A stretch of 64,000 nucleotides of DNA from Arthrobacter sp. ISL-72 (GTDB taxonomy: Bacteria > Actinomycetota > Actinomycetes > Actinomycetales > Micrococcaceae), in contig NZ_JAGGPP010000001.1 in assembly GCF_018613755.1 (NCBI RefSeq), forward strand, positions 1 through 64,000, in the 5' to 3' direction. This document shows positions 56,662-64,000 of this stretch, one piece after another. The position numbers and the translations under genes are program-made. The notes under the pieces were generated by a model. The model was not told the origin of the DNA. It did no database searches and saw nothing but the letters and a program-made list of their open reading frames with translations. Each line of letters begins with the position of its first letter. Positions within the stretch are counted from its first letter, which is position 1.

Positions 56662-59552
56662 CCTTCCGACCCGCGCCGTTACGTGCAGGGGCGGCTCTCG
56701 CCGTCGTCTTCATCGCGGCGCGGGTCATTTACCGCATCCTTTTCAACGGAGCAGGCACCGGTGCACCGGTTCTGCTCAACCTGCCGCCGGTCCGGCTGCC
56801 CGCCCCGTACGCCCATGTGGTTCTCCTCGGCCCGGTAACGGCCCCTGGCCTGTGGGAGGCGGTCCTCTCCGCCCTGCCGATTGCCGGGATGATCCTCGCG
56901 TTCGCCATCATCAATGCCTGGGTGGATGTGGCCCGCGGCTTCGTGCACCTGGCCCGCGGCGGCCCACTGCAGGGCATTGCCCGGACGCTTGTGGTGGCTT
57001 GGGCGGCGCTCCCGGCGCTTTCCGACGCCGTGAGCTCCGTGCGCCTGGCTTTTCGACTGCGTGGTGAACGCTTCGGACCCCGCGCCCTTGTTCCCGTGCT
57101 CGAGCGCACCATCGAGCACGCCGCCCGGGTTGCCGCGGCCCTGGAGCTGCGGGGCTTTGGGAGCCGGGCAGCACACGAACCCGGCCGCAGTGAAGCACCC
57201 GTTCTCATCCGGGGCGCACAGTTCCGCATTGGTGACGCACAGGTGGACGTCGCCGTGTTCGCGCCGTCCAGCGGGTCAATCACGGTCATTACCGGGCCGA
57301 CTGGCTCCGGGAAGTCCACCATCCTGCGGGGCATCGCGGGCCTCCTCTCCCACGTTGACGGCGGAGAAATTACCGGAACGCTGCACGTCGCCGGAACGGA
57401 CCGTGCCACCACGCCGCCGCGCGATACCGCACGCCTCATCGGCGTCGTATTGCAGAATCCCCGCGCCGCATTCGCCACCACCCGCGTACGGGACGAAATC
57501 TCCCTCGCACTTGAGCTGCGCGGCGTGGCATCCGGTGACGCCAAGGCCTGGGTGCTGGAGGTCGCGGAGCGCATCGGAGTGTCGGCGCTGCTGGACCGGA
57601 ATCTCAGCACTCTCTCAGCGGGTGAGGCAACGCTCGTGGCCATCGCCGCCGCGGTGGTGGAGCATCCGGCCCTTCTCCTGGTTGACGAGCCCCTGGCCGA
57701 CCTAGACACCGAAGCACGCGGGCGCGTCATCGCCGCGCTCAACACCCTCGCCCGCGAAGCGGGTGTCTGCGTCATCGTGGCGGAGCACCGCGCGGAGCCG
57801 CTCGTACCGATTGCCGACTCGTGGTGGACCATCGACGACGGCGCCCTGGTGCCGGGAGTTGCGACATCCGCGCCTTCGCCCCCTGTTGTGGCCCGTCCTC
57901 CAGCGCCGGCGCAGCCTGCGGAGCAGGCGCCGGCGCACGTGCCCGTGCTGACCGCGACAAAGGTCGCGGTGCAGCGCGAGGGCAAGCCGCTCGTACGCGA
58001 CGCATCCCTTACCCTGCACCGCGGCGAAGTGGTCGCCCTGGTGGGGCCGAACGGTGCCGGGAAGTCGTCCCTCCTTGTGGCGCTCGCCCTCGGTGAAGGC
58101 ACACTCGGTGAAAGTACGGTCGACGGCGGCCGCGTTGCCCTCGTCCCGGATGCCTCGGACGACCTCTTCACCAGGGATACCGTCGCAGCAGAGCTCCGCG
58201 CGGCCGAGCGACGAAGGGTGCGCGCTTGGCGCCAGTCAGACCGCCGCTCAAACCGGCGCCGCCCGGGCAGTGACCAGCTTCCCCCAACGCCCGCGGAAGC
58301 ACGCCTTGCCCGTTTGCGGGGGGACGTTCGGATTCCCATTGGACACGAGCATCCCCGGGACCTGTCTGCGGGGGAGCGCAGAATCCTTGCCATTGCGCTG
58401 CAGACCATGGACGACCCACAGGTACTGCTCATCGATGAGCCGACCCGCGGACTTGATCCGGCGGCGCGCACAGCAGTTTCGGCGGCGCTGAGGGCAGCAG
58501 CGGACGCTGGCGCGGCGGTCCTGATCGCCACACACGACCTTGATTTTGCGCACGGCCTCGGCGCCCGGATCCTCCCAATGCGTAACGGCGTGGCCCCCTC
58601 CTCAGTGGTGGCCAACGCGCCGGAACCGTCCCTCTTGTCTCCCCGGCAAGCAGGTGCCGGACCAAAACCAACGGTCATCGACGAACGGACGGACTCCAAA
58701 GCCGCGGGAAGACAGCGCCGTATCCGGATGCCACGGGCTGTCGAGCTCACTATCCTCGCAGCGGCAAACCTTCTGGCGCTCGGTGCATTCTGCTGGCCGC
58801 TGCTCGCTGCCGCCCTCCCGGAGGATGCCGCCGCGGCCGTCCCCTACGCGGCGCTGGCTATTGCACCCCTTGCCGCGGTCGCCGTCGTGGTGTCCTTGGA
58901 CGGCTCGGTCCGCTCCGCGCACACGGTGGCGTTGCTCGGCGTCCTGGCCGCCGTCGGTTCGGCGGTGCGGGTGGCGAGCACCGGCGTCGGCGGCGTAGAG
59001 GCAGTCTTTATCCTGCTGATCCTGGCCGGCCGGGCCTTCGGTGCCCGTTTCGGCCTGCTCCTTGGCGCCACCACCATCGCCGTCTCAAGCGCGTTGTGGG
59101 GTGGGATCGGCCCCTGGACACCGTTCCAGATCTTCGCCTGTGCGTGGGTGGGCGCGGGGGCCGGCCTGCTCCCCCGCCGGGTGCGGGGCAGAGCGGAACT
59201 GTGGATGCTGTGCGGCTACGGCATCCTGGCGTCCTACGTGTTCGGCCTGCTGACCAATCTGTGGTTCTGGCCCTTTGCAGTCGGTGCCGGCACCGGGATC
59301 TCCTACGTGGCCGGCGCGCCGCTGGCCACCAATCTCTCCAGCTTCCTGCTCTACTCGCTTGTGACTTCGACGGCGGGCTGGGACACCGTGCGTGCCATCA
59401 CCACGATCATAGGAATCAGCGTGGTGGGTCGGGCCATTCTCGCTGCACTGCGGCGGGTCAAGCCGGTCTCCAGCTCGGGCGGAAGCGCCGGCGGTCAAGC
59501 CGCGCGAACTCCATCCGGCCGGGCCAAGGACCGGCGTCAACTCACACCTTGA
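56658..59552 (+). CDS. Single-chain ECF transporter (T-A-A-S fusion), probable cobalamin importer
   Basis: A 964-residue fusion carrying a whole energy-coupling-factor importer. Residues 1-175: EcfT with coupling motif ALELRGFGSR. 180-395: first ATPase with GPTGSGKST (213-221), LSAGE (319-323), LLLVDEPLADLD and switch His 377. 430-650: second ATPase with GPNGAGKSS (464-472), LSAGERR, LLIDEPTRGLD and His 626. 690-935: six-helix S component (GGVEAVFILLILAGRAFGAR, LYGYG-like GYGILASYVFGLLTN, TNLSSFLLYS) with a basic tail. ATP hydrolysis at the two sites drives uptake. The DUF4430 partner and adjacent B12-dependent metH suggest cobalamin. Its end overlaps metH by 11 bases, convergent. Confidence 0.88.
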   Translation: MTFRPAPLRAGAALAVVFIAARVIYRILFNGAGTGAPVLLNLPPVRLPAPYAHVVLLGPVTAPGLWEAVLSALPIAGMILAFAIINAWVDVARGFVHLARGGPLQGIARTLVVAWAALPALSDAVSSVRLAFRLRGERFGPRALVPVLERTIEHAARVAAALELRGFGSRAAHEPGRSEAPVLIRGAQFRIGDAQVDVAVFAPSSGSITVITGPTGSGKSTILRGIAGLLSHVDGGEITGTLHVAGTDRATTPPRDTARLIGVVLQNPRAAFATTRVRDEISLALELRGVASGDAKAWVLEVAERIGVSALLDRNLSTLSAGEATLVAIAAAVVEHPALLLVDEPLADLDTEARGRVIAALNTLAREAGVCVIVAEHRAEPLVPIADSWWTIDDGALVPGVATSAPSPPVVARPPAPAQPAEQAPAHVPVLTATKVAVQREGKPLVRDASLTLHRGEVVALVGPNGAGKSSLLVALALGEGTLGESTVDGGRVALVPDASDDLFTRDTVAAELRAAERRRVRAWRQSDRRSNRRRPGSDQLPPTPAEARLARLRGDVRIPIGHEHPRDLSAGERRILAIALQTMDDPQVLLIDEPTRGLDPAARTAVSAALRAAADAGAAVLIATHDLDFAHGLGARILPMRNGVAPSSVVANAPEPSLLSPRQAGAGPKPTVIDERTDSKAAGRQRRIRMPRAVELTILAAANLLALGAFCWPLLAAALPEDAAAAVPYAALAIAPLAAVAVVVSLDGSVRSAHTVALLGVLAAVGSAVRVASTGVGGVEAVFILLILAGRAFGARFGLLLGATTIAVSSALWGGIGPWTPFQIFACAWVGAGAGLLPRRVRGRAELWMLCGYGILASYVFGLLTNLWFWPFAVGAGTGISYVAGAPLATNLSSFLLYSLVTSTAGWDTVRAITTIIGISVVGRAILAALRRVKPVSSSGGSAGGQAARTPSGRAKDRRQLTP

Positions 59553-62500
59553 AGTACTTCGCCTCCGGGTGGTGGAACACGAACGCGTCGGTGGACTGTT
59601 CGGGGTGCAACATCAGCTCATCGCTCAGGATCACGCCCATCCGCTCGGGGTGCAGCAGTTCCACCACCTTGCGGCGGTCCTCCATGTCCGGGCACGCGGG
59701 GTATCCGAGCGAGAAGCGCGCACCGCGGTAGTCGAGCTTGAACAGGCCAGCCTTGTCCTTCGGCTCCTCGGCCGCGAAACCCAGCTCCGAGCGGATGCGC
59801 GCATGCCAGAACTCCGCAAGCGCCTCGGTGAGCTGCATGACCAAACCGTTGAGCTCGTAGTAATCACGGTAGTGATTGCCCTTGAACAGCTCCGCGGTCA
59901 CCTCATCGACATTGCCGCCGGCGGTGACCAGCTGCACCGGCAGCACGTCCACCTGCCCCAACTCGCGCGAGCGCACGAAGTCGGCGAGGCACAGGTGCCG
60001 GTCGCGGCGCTGGCGCGGGAAGTCGAAACGCAGCCGCTCGGTGCCGAGCGGACCGCCTGATCCGCCGTCGGGCGCGAGAAGTCCCGCGGTGCCGAGGACG
60101 CCGTCGCGATCCTCTCCGTGGTGCAGCACCACCACCTGTTCCCCCTCGGAGACCACCGGGAAATAGCCATACGCGACGGACGCGTCGAGCATTCCCTCGC
60201 CGAGGATGCGGTCCATCCAGTACCGCAGGCGCGGCCGGCCCTCGCGTTCCACCAGTTCCTCATAGGAGGCGCCGTCCTCGCCGCGGCCGGGCTTGAGCCC
60301 CCACTGCCCCATGAAGGTGGCGCGCTCATCGAGGAAAGCCGCGAAGTCGTGGAGTGCCACGCCGCGCACGATACGCGTGCCCCAGAACGGCGGCGAAGGC
60401 ACGTGATTGTCGGCGGCGACGTCGGAACGGCCAGGCATGGCCTCCGGCTCGGTCAACGTGACCTTCGCACCCGTCCGGTGGAGGCGCTTCTTCAAAGCGG
60501 GGAGTCCGACCGCGTCCGGCGCCTCGCCGCGCGCAATGCGCACCAGCGGCTCCATCAGCGAAAGGCCCTCGAAGGCGTCCTTCGCGTACCGGACCTCGCC
60601 GTCGAACTGGCCCGCCAGGTCCTGCTCGACGTAGGCGCGGGTCAGGGCTGCGCCACCGAGGATCACCGGCCACTTCTTCCCAAGGCCCCGGGACTGCAGC
60701 TCCGCAAGGTTCTCCTTCATCACGACGGTGGACTTCACAAGCAGCCCCGACATGCCGATCACGTCTGCGTCGTGTTCCTCCGCCGCGGCGATGATGTCGG
60801 CGATCGGCTGCTTGATGCCGAGGTTGATCACCTTGTATCCGTTGTTGGTGAGGATGATGTCCACCAGGTTCTTGCCGATGTCGTGAACATCGCCGCGCAC
60901 GGTGGCGATCACCATGGTGCCCTTGCCCGAAGCATCCGACTTCTCCATGTGCGGCTCGAGCAGCGCGACGGCGTTTTTCATCACCTCGGCGGACTGCAGC
61001 ACGAACGGCAGCTGCATTTCGCCGGCGCCGAAGCGCTCGCCCACAACCTTCATGCCCTCGAGCAGATAGTCGTTGATGATGCCGAGCGGGGTCATGCCTT
61101 CGCTGCGGGCAAGGTCGAGGTCCTCTTCGAGGCCCTTGCCCTCGCCGTCGATGATGCGCCGCTGCAGGCGTTCCCCGGTGGGCAGCGCCGCGAGTTCCGC
61201 CGCGCGCTGGTCGCGCAGCGCCGCGGTGTCGACGCCGGCGAACATGTCCAGCATGCTCGCCAGCGGGTCGTACGTGACATTGCCGTCGGCGTCGTACTCG
61301 CGGCGGTCCCAGACGAGGTCCAGCGCCACCTGGCGCTGCTCCTCCGGCAGTGACGCGAGCGGCACGATCTTGGCGGCGTCGATGATGCCGCTGGACAGGC
61401 CTGCCTGCACGGCCTCGTGCAGGAACACCGAGTTCAGTGCGATGCGCGCTGCCGGGTTCAGGCCAAAGGACACGTTGGAGACGCCGAGCGTGGTGTGGAT
61501 GCCGGGATACTTTGTGGTGATCTGGCGGATGGCCTCGATAGTTTCGATGCCGTCCCGGCGGGTCTCTTCCTGGCCGGTGGCGATGGGGAAGGTCAGGCAG
61601 TCCACGATGATGTCTTCTACACGCATGCCCCACTCACCGACCAAAGCGTCGACGAGGCGCGAGGCGATGGCCACCTTGCCATCGGTGGTGCGTGCCTGGC
61701 CTTGCTCGTCGATGGTCAGGGCGATGACGGCGGTGCCGTGTTCCTTCACGAGCGGCATGATGCGCGCGAAGCGGCTGTCCGGGCCGTCGCCGTCCTCATA
61801 GTTGACGGAGTTGATGACCGGGCGCCCGCCGATGTGTTCGAGCCCGGCTTGCAGCACGGGCGGTTCGGTGGAGTCGATGACGAGCGGGAGCGTGGAGGCC
61901 GAAGCGAAACGTGAGACGACTTCCTTGATGTCGGCCACGCCGTCGCGCCCCACATAGTCGATGCACACATCGAGCAGGTGCGCGCCGACGCGGATCTGCT
62001 CCCGGGCAATATCGACGCAATCATCCCAGCGTTCTTCGAGCATCGCCTGGCGGAACGCCTTCGAGCCGTTCGCGTTGGTGCGCTCACCGATGGCGAGGTA
62101 CGAGGATTCCTGGTCGAAATTCACGTGCTGGTAGAGGGAGGCGATGCCGGCTTCCCGTTCGGTGGGAACGCGGCCGCCGTCTGTTCCACGCCCGCCGCTG
62201 GTGACGGCGGCGCTGCTGCGGAAGGGTTCAAGGCGTTCGACGACGGCGGCCATGTGCTCGGGCGTCGTACCGCAACATCCGCCCACGAGGCCCAGGCCAA
62301 ATTCCCGCACGAACTGCTCGTGCGAGGTGGCGAGTTCGGTGGGCGACAGCGGATAATGGGCGCCGTCGGCGGTGAGGACCGGCAGGCCTGCATTGGGCAT
62401 GCAGGCGATCGCCACGGAGGACTGCTTGGACAGGTGGCGCAGGTGCTCGCTCATCTCATCCGGCCCGGTGGCACAGTTCAGGCCGATGGCGTCGACGCCG

Positions 62501-63192
62501 AGCGGCTCGAGCGCGGTGAGCGCCGCGCCGATCTCGGATCCCATCAGCATGGTTCCGGTGGTCTCGACGGTCACCTCGACGAAGATCGGGAGCCGGACGC
62601 CGCGGGCCACGATCGCCTGCTTGCAGCCGTTGACCGCGGCTTTGGTCTGCAGGAGATCCTGGCTCGTCTCGATGAGGAATGCATCCGCTCCCCCGTCGAT
62701 GAGGCCCTCGGCCTGCAAGGCGAAGGTCTGTTTGAGGTAGTCGTAGCTGGTGTGCCCGAGGCTGGGGAGCTTGGTGCCCGGCCCCATCGAGCCCAGGACC
62801 CACCGCATCCGTCCGTCTACGGCTTCCGCAGCCTCCGCACGCTCGCGGGCGATCGCTGCCCCCTTCCGGGCGAGCTCTTCAATGCGGCCGTCGATGCCGT
62901 AGTCGGAGAGGTTTGACCAGTTGGCCCCGAAGGTGTTGGTTTCGACGGCGTCGATTCCCACGGCGAAGTACGCATCGTGAATGTCTCCGATGACATCCGG
63001 ACGCGTATCATTGAGGATCTCGTTGCAGCCTTCCAGCCCCTGGAAATCGGTCTCGAGCGACAGTTCCCGGTCCTGCAGCATGGTGCCCATCGCCCCATCG
63101 GCAATGACGACCCGATGGTTCACTGCATCCAGAAGCGACTGGGAGCGAACGGGACGGGGGACGGGGTCGACGTCGAGCGCAAAACGAGGCAT
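59542..63192 (-). CDS. metH: Cobalamin-dependent methionine synthase
   Basis: A 1216-residue full-length MetH. Order: homocysteine domain (ADGAMGTMLQDREL, GLNCATGP, VGGCCGTTPEHM, zinc cysteines), pterin-binding domain (SYLAIGERTNANGSKAFRQA, NSVNYEDGDGPDSRF), cap and B12-binding domain with the base-off ligand motif GDVHDIGKNLVDII and MSGLLVKSTVVM, and the SAM activation domain ending with RFSLGYPACPDMEDRRKV. It makes methionine and tetrahydrofolate from homocysteine and methyl-THF. Start ATG 63192; stop overlaps the ECF gene. No recognisable cobalamin riboswitch was found upstream. Confidence 0.95.
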   Translation of the reverse strand: MPRFALDVDPVPRPVRSQSLLDAVNHRVVIADGAMGTMLQDRELSLETDFQGLEGCNEILNDTRPDVIGDIHDAYFAVGIDAVETNTFGANWSNLSDYGIDGRIEELARKGAAIARERAEAAEAVDGRMRWVLGSMGPGTKLPSLGHTSYDYLKQTFALQAEGLIDGGADAFLIETSQDLLQTKAAVNGCKQAIVARGVRLPIFVEVTVETTGTMLMGSEIGAALTALEPLGVDAIGLNCATGPDEMSEHLRHLSKQSSVAIACMPNAGLPVLTADGAHYPLSPTELATSHEQFVREFGLGLVGGCCGTTPEHMAAVVERLEPFRSSAAVTSGGRGTDGGRVPTEREAGIASLYQHVNFDQESSYLAIGERTNANGSKAFRQAMLEERWDDCVDIAREQIRVGAHLLDVCIDYVGRDGVADIKEVVSRFASASTLPLVIDSTEPPVLQAGLEHIGGRPVINSVNYEDGDGPDSRFARIMPLVKEHGTAVIALTIDEQGQARTTDGKVAIASRLVDALVGEWGMRVEDIIVDCLTFPIATGQEETRRDGIETIEAIRQITTKYPGIHTTLGVSNVSFGLNPAARIALNSVFLHEAVQAGLSSGIIDAAKIVPLASLPEEQRQVALDLVWDRREYDADGNVTYDPLASMLDMFAGVDTAALRDQRAAELAALPTGERLQRRIIDGEGKGLEEDLDLARSEGMTPLGIINDYLLEGMKVVGERFGAGEMQLPFVLQSAEVMKNAVALLEPHMEKSDASGKGTMVIATVRGDVHDIGKNLVDIILTNNGYKVINLGIKQPIADIIAAAEEHDADVIGMSGLLVKSTVVMKENLAELQSRGLGKKWPVILGGAALTRAYVEQDLAGQFDGEVRYAKDAFEGLSLMEPLVRIARGEAPDAVGLPALKKRLHRTGAKVTLTEPEAMPGRSDVAADNHVPSPPFWGTRIVRGVALHDFAAFLDERATFMGQWGLKPGRGEDGASYEELVEREGRPRLRYWMDRILGEGMLDASVAYGYFPVVSEGEQVVVLHHGEDRDGVLGTAGLLAPDGGSGGPLGTERLRFDFPRQRRDRHLCLADFVRSRELGQVDVLPVQLVTAGGNVDEVTAELFKGNHYRDYYELNGLVMQLTEALAEFWHARIRSELGFAAEEPKDKAGLFKLDYRGARFSLGYPACPDMEDRRKVVELLHPERMGVILSDELMLHPEQSTDAFVFHHPEAKYFKV

Positions 63193-63307
63193 ATAGAAAG
63201 ACTACGGCGAGGCCCGACACATTGCGCCGTGTTTCCATGTGCTACGCCGCCGGGTGGTGCGGACCAGCCGCCGTGTGGGGACGTGGGCTTGAATTTGGGG
63301 CCAACCC

Positions 63308-63328
63308 ATCCGGCGGGGACCACCGGAT
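63308..63328. terminator. Hairpin after the ABM-like gene
   Basis: ATCCGGCGGGGACCACCGGAT-type dyad: ATCCGG (63308-63313) and CCGGAT (63323-63328) with further pairing inside. Ten bases past the stop of the minus-strand gene at 63338; no T-run. Confidence 0.5.
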
Positions 63329-63337
63329 TCTCAGCGG

Positions 63338-63643
63338 TCAGCCCGCGCCCTGGCCCTCGCGGGCCGTCTCCTCCAGAATCCTGGCTGCCGGCGCTGCCGT
63401 CATCAGCTGCCCTATCACCTCCGGTTTGTCCCACACATCGCTGCGGAGCCGTTCCAGAAAGCCGTTCGCAGCATCCCTGGTGTCAAAGTCAAGGAGCACG
63501 GCCACGCTGTTCTGGTCATCTGCATCCCGGAACAGGCGGACAGACCTGGCGCCGGAGGCAGCGCGGCCGGCAGGATCGCTGTCGAATACTTTCTTGAAAG
63601 CCTCGTAGTCCCGGACTGGATAGCTGATCTGCAAGGTGAACAT
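63338..63643 (-). CDS. Small dimeric alpha-beta barrel (ABM-like) protein
   Basis: A 101-residue protein: MFTLQISYPVRDYEAFKKVF at the start, SVRLFRDADDQNSVAVLLDF, and a helix FDTRDAANGFLERLR. The fold pattern resembles antibiotic-biosynthesis monooxygenase/ferredoxin-like dimers. Substrate unknown. It heads no operon; metH begins 145 bases away on the same strand. Ribosome site GAAAGAGGAAAG before ATG 63643. Confidence 0.7.
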   Translation of the reverse strand: MFTLQISYPVRDYEAFKKVFDSDPAGRAASGARSVRLFRDADDQNSVAVLLDFDTRDAANGFLERLRSDVWDKPEVIGQLMTAAPAARILEETAREGQGAG

Positions 63644-63788
63644 CGTCTTTCCTCTCGCTCGGGCTGTGTCAGGTCAAAGATAGGCCTTCCAGCGTCATCC
63701 CGGTAGGGCCGGAGGGCCGGGCCTACCGGTGCTGCGCTGCCCTCTTTGCGTGTGTATCCGCGCCCCTACAGCGCCGACCAGCCGCCGG

Positions 63789-64000
63789 TTAAACTTCCGC
63801 CACAGGAGCCGCGAACTGCGCCTCATACAGCCGCGCGTAAGCCCCGCCGGCAGCCAACAACGAAGCGTGCGTCCCCTGTTCCACGATCTGGCCGGCCTCC
63901 ATCACCAGGATGAGGTCGGCGTCGCGGATCGTGGACAGGCGGTGGGCGATCACGAAGCTCGTCCGGTCGGACCGCAGCGCGCTCATCGCCTTCTGCACCA
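63789..64000 (-). CDS. ABC exporter ATPase, C-terminal end (partial)
   Basis: The last 70 residues of a multidrug/lipid-type ABC exporter; the rest lies beyond the window. Visible: [20 protein letters not shown] (switch histidine in AHRLS) and [20 protein letters not shown], hallmarks of ABCB-like nucleotide-binding domains. Stop TAA at 63789-63791. Confidence 0.85.
   Translation of the reverse strand, partial: VQKAMSALRSDRTSFVIAHRLSTIRDADLILVMEAGQIVEQGTHASLLAAGGAYARLYEAQFAAPVAEV

Noticed and set aside
56729..58750. 673-codon minus-strand frame opposite the ECF gene
   Set aside because: Arg/Ser/Thr-rich shadow frame without domains; the plus strand has all ECF motifs.
1..64000. tRNA, rRNA, CRISPR arrays, IS elements, prophage
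   Set aside because: No tRNA-like T-arm sequences, spaced repeats, transposase motifs or phage structural genes were found by reading both strands.

Overview
The window reads as chromosome of a high-GC Gram-positive actinobacterium, most likely Micrococcaceae (Arthrobacter/Pseudarthrobacter type). This rests on GC-rich coding sequence with strong third-position bias, frequent GTG/TTG starts, 4-nt ATGA/GTGA gene overlaps, and actinobacterial families (DUF222-HNH, ANTAR, DUF6221, GPP34, DUF6766, ROK, FCD-GntR). The genus is inference. No rRNA, tRNA, CRISPR array, transposase or phage gene was seen.

Layout. 0-4.9 kb: a DUF2306 membrane protein with two copies of a 17-bp operator, an ArsR/AHSA1 pair, a GlsB-type protein and a frameshifted Na+/H+ antiporter ending in a UBP zinc finger. 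4.9-12.4 kb: a divergent catabolic cluster (gluconate-type permease, KDPG aldolase, D-aminoacylase-family deacylase, PLP ammonia-lyase, KDG kinase, IclR regulator, RidA). 12.5-21 kb: a seven-gene minus-strand operon (ROK repressor, ROK sugar kinase, three-part sugar ABC importer, cytoplasmic GH20 hexosaminidase, rhodanese) with CutC divergent from it. Together these look like a chitin/GlcNAc island with a hydrolytic branch and an oxidative (N-acetylglucosaminate to KDG) branch.

21-31 kb: VOC protein, DUF1445 hydro-lyase with an MHS permease, MOSC protein, MFS/GntR and LysR/EamA divergent pairs, a beta-lactamase-fold lipoprotein lacking its SxxK residues, CsbD and DUF6221. 31.7-33.3 kb: a three-gene operon with a stand-alone PEP-utiliser swivelling (phosphohistidine) domain, two DNA-binding proteins and a 33-bp dyad operator. 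33.3-37.6 kb: a LacI-controlled dioxygenase, Gfo/Idh/MocA and SDR cluster. 37.6-46.7 kb: MpaB-like protein, FAD-Rieske oxidoreductase, lipoprotein/27-aa peptide/DUF6766 operon, GAF-ANTAR, a molybdopterin oxidoreductase lacking its N-terminal Fe-S cysteines with a helical partner, and a NYN nuclease. 46.7-55.9 kb: HNH protein, kinase, GPP34, a solo AT-richer HsdR_N-type nuclease, LysR and TetR regulators, an SDR with an in-frame stop, GNAT, and remnants of CGNR and IclR genes. 56.1-63.2 kb: a DUF4430 (transcobalamin-like) lipoprotein, a 964-aa one-chain ECF transporter (T-A-A-S), and B12-dependent methionine synthase converging on it. The right edge cuts an ABC exporter gene.

A near-identical GC hairpin (GCGGACGACGGCGGGA / TCCCGCCGTCGTCCGC, often followed by TTGCG on the plus strand) occurs about a dozen times, nearly always at gene 3' ends. 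It is probably the local terminator and possibly a dispersed repeat family.
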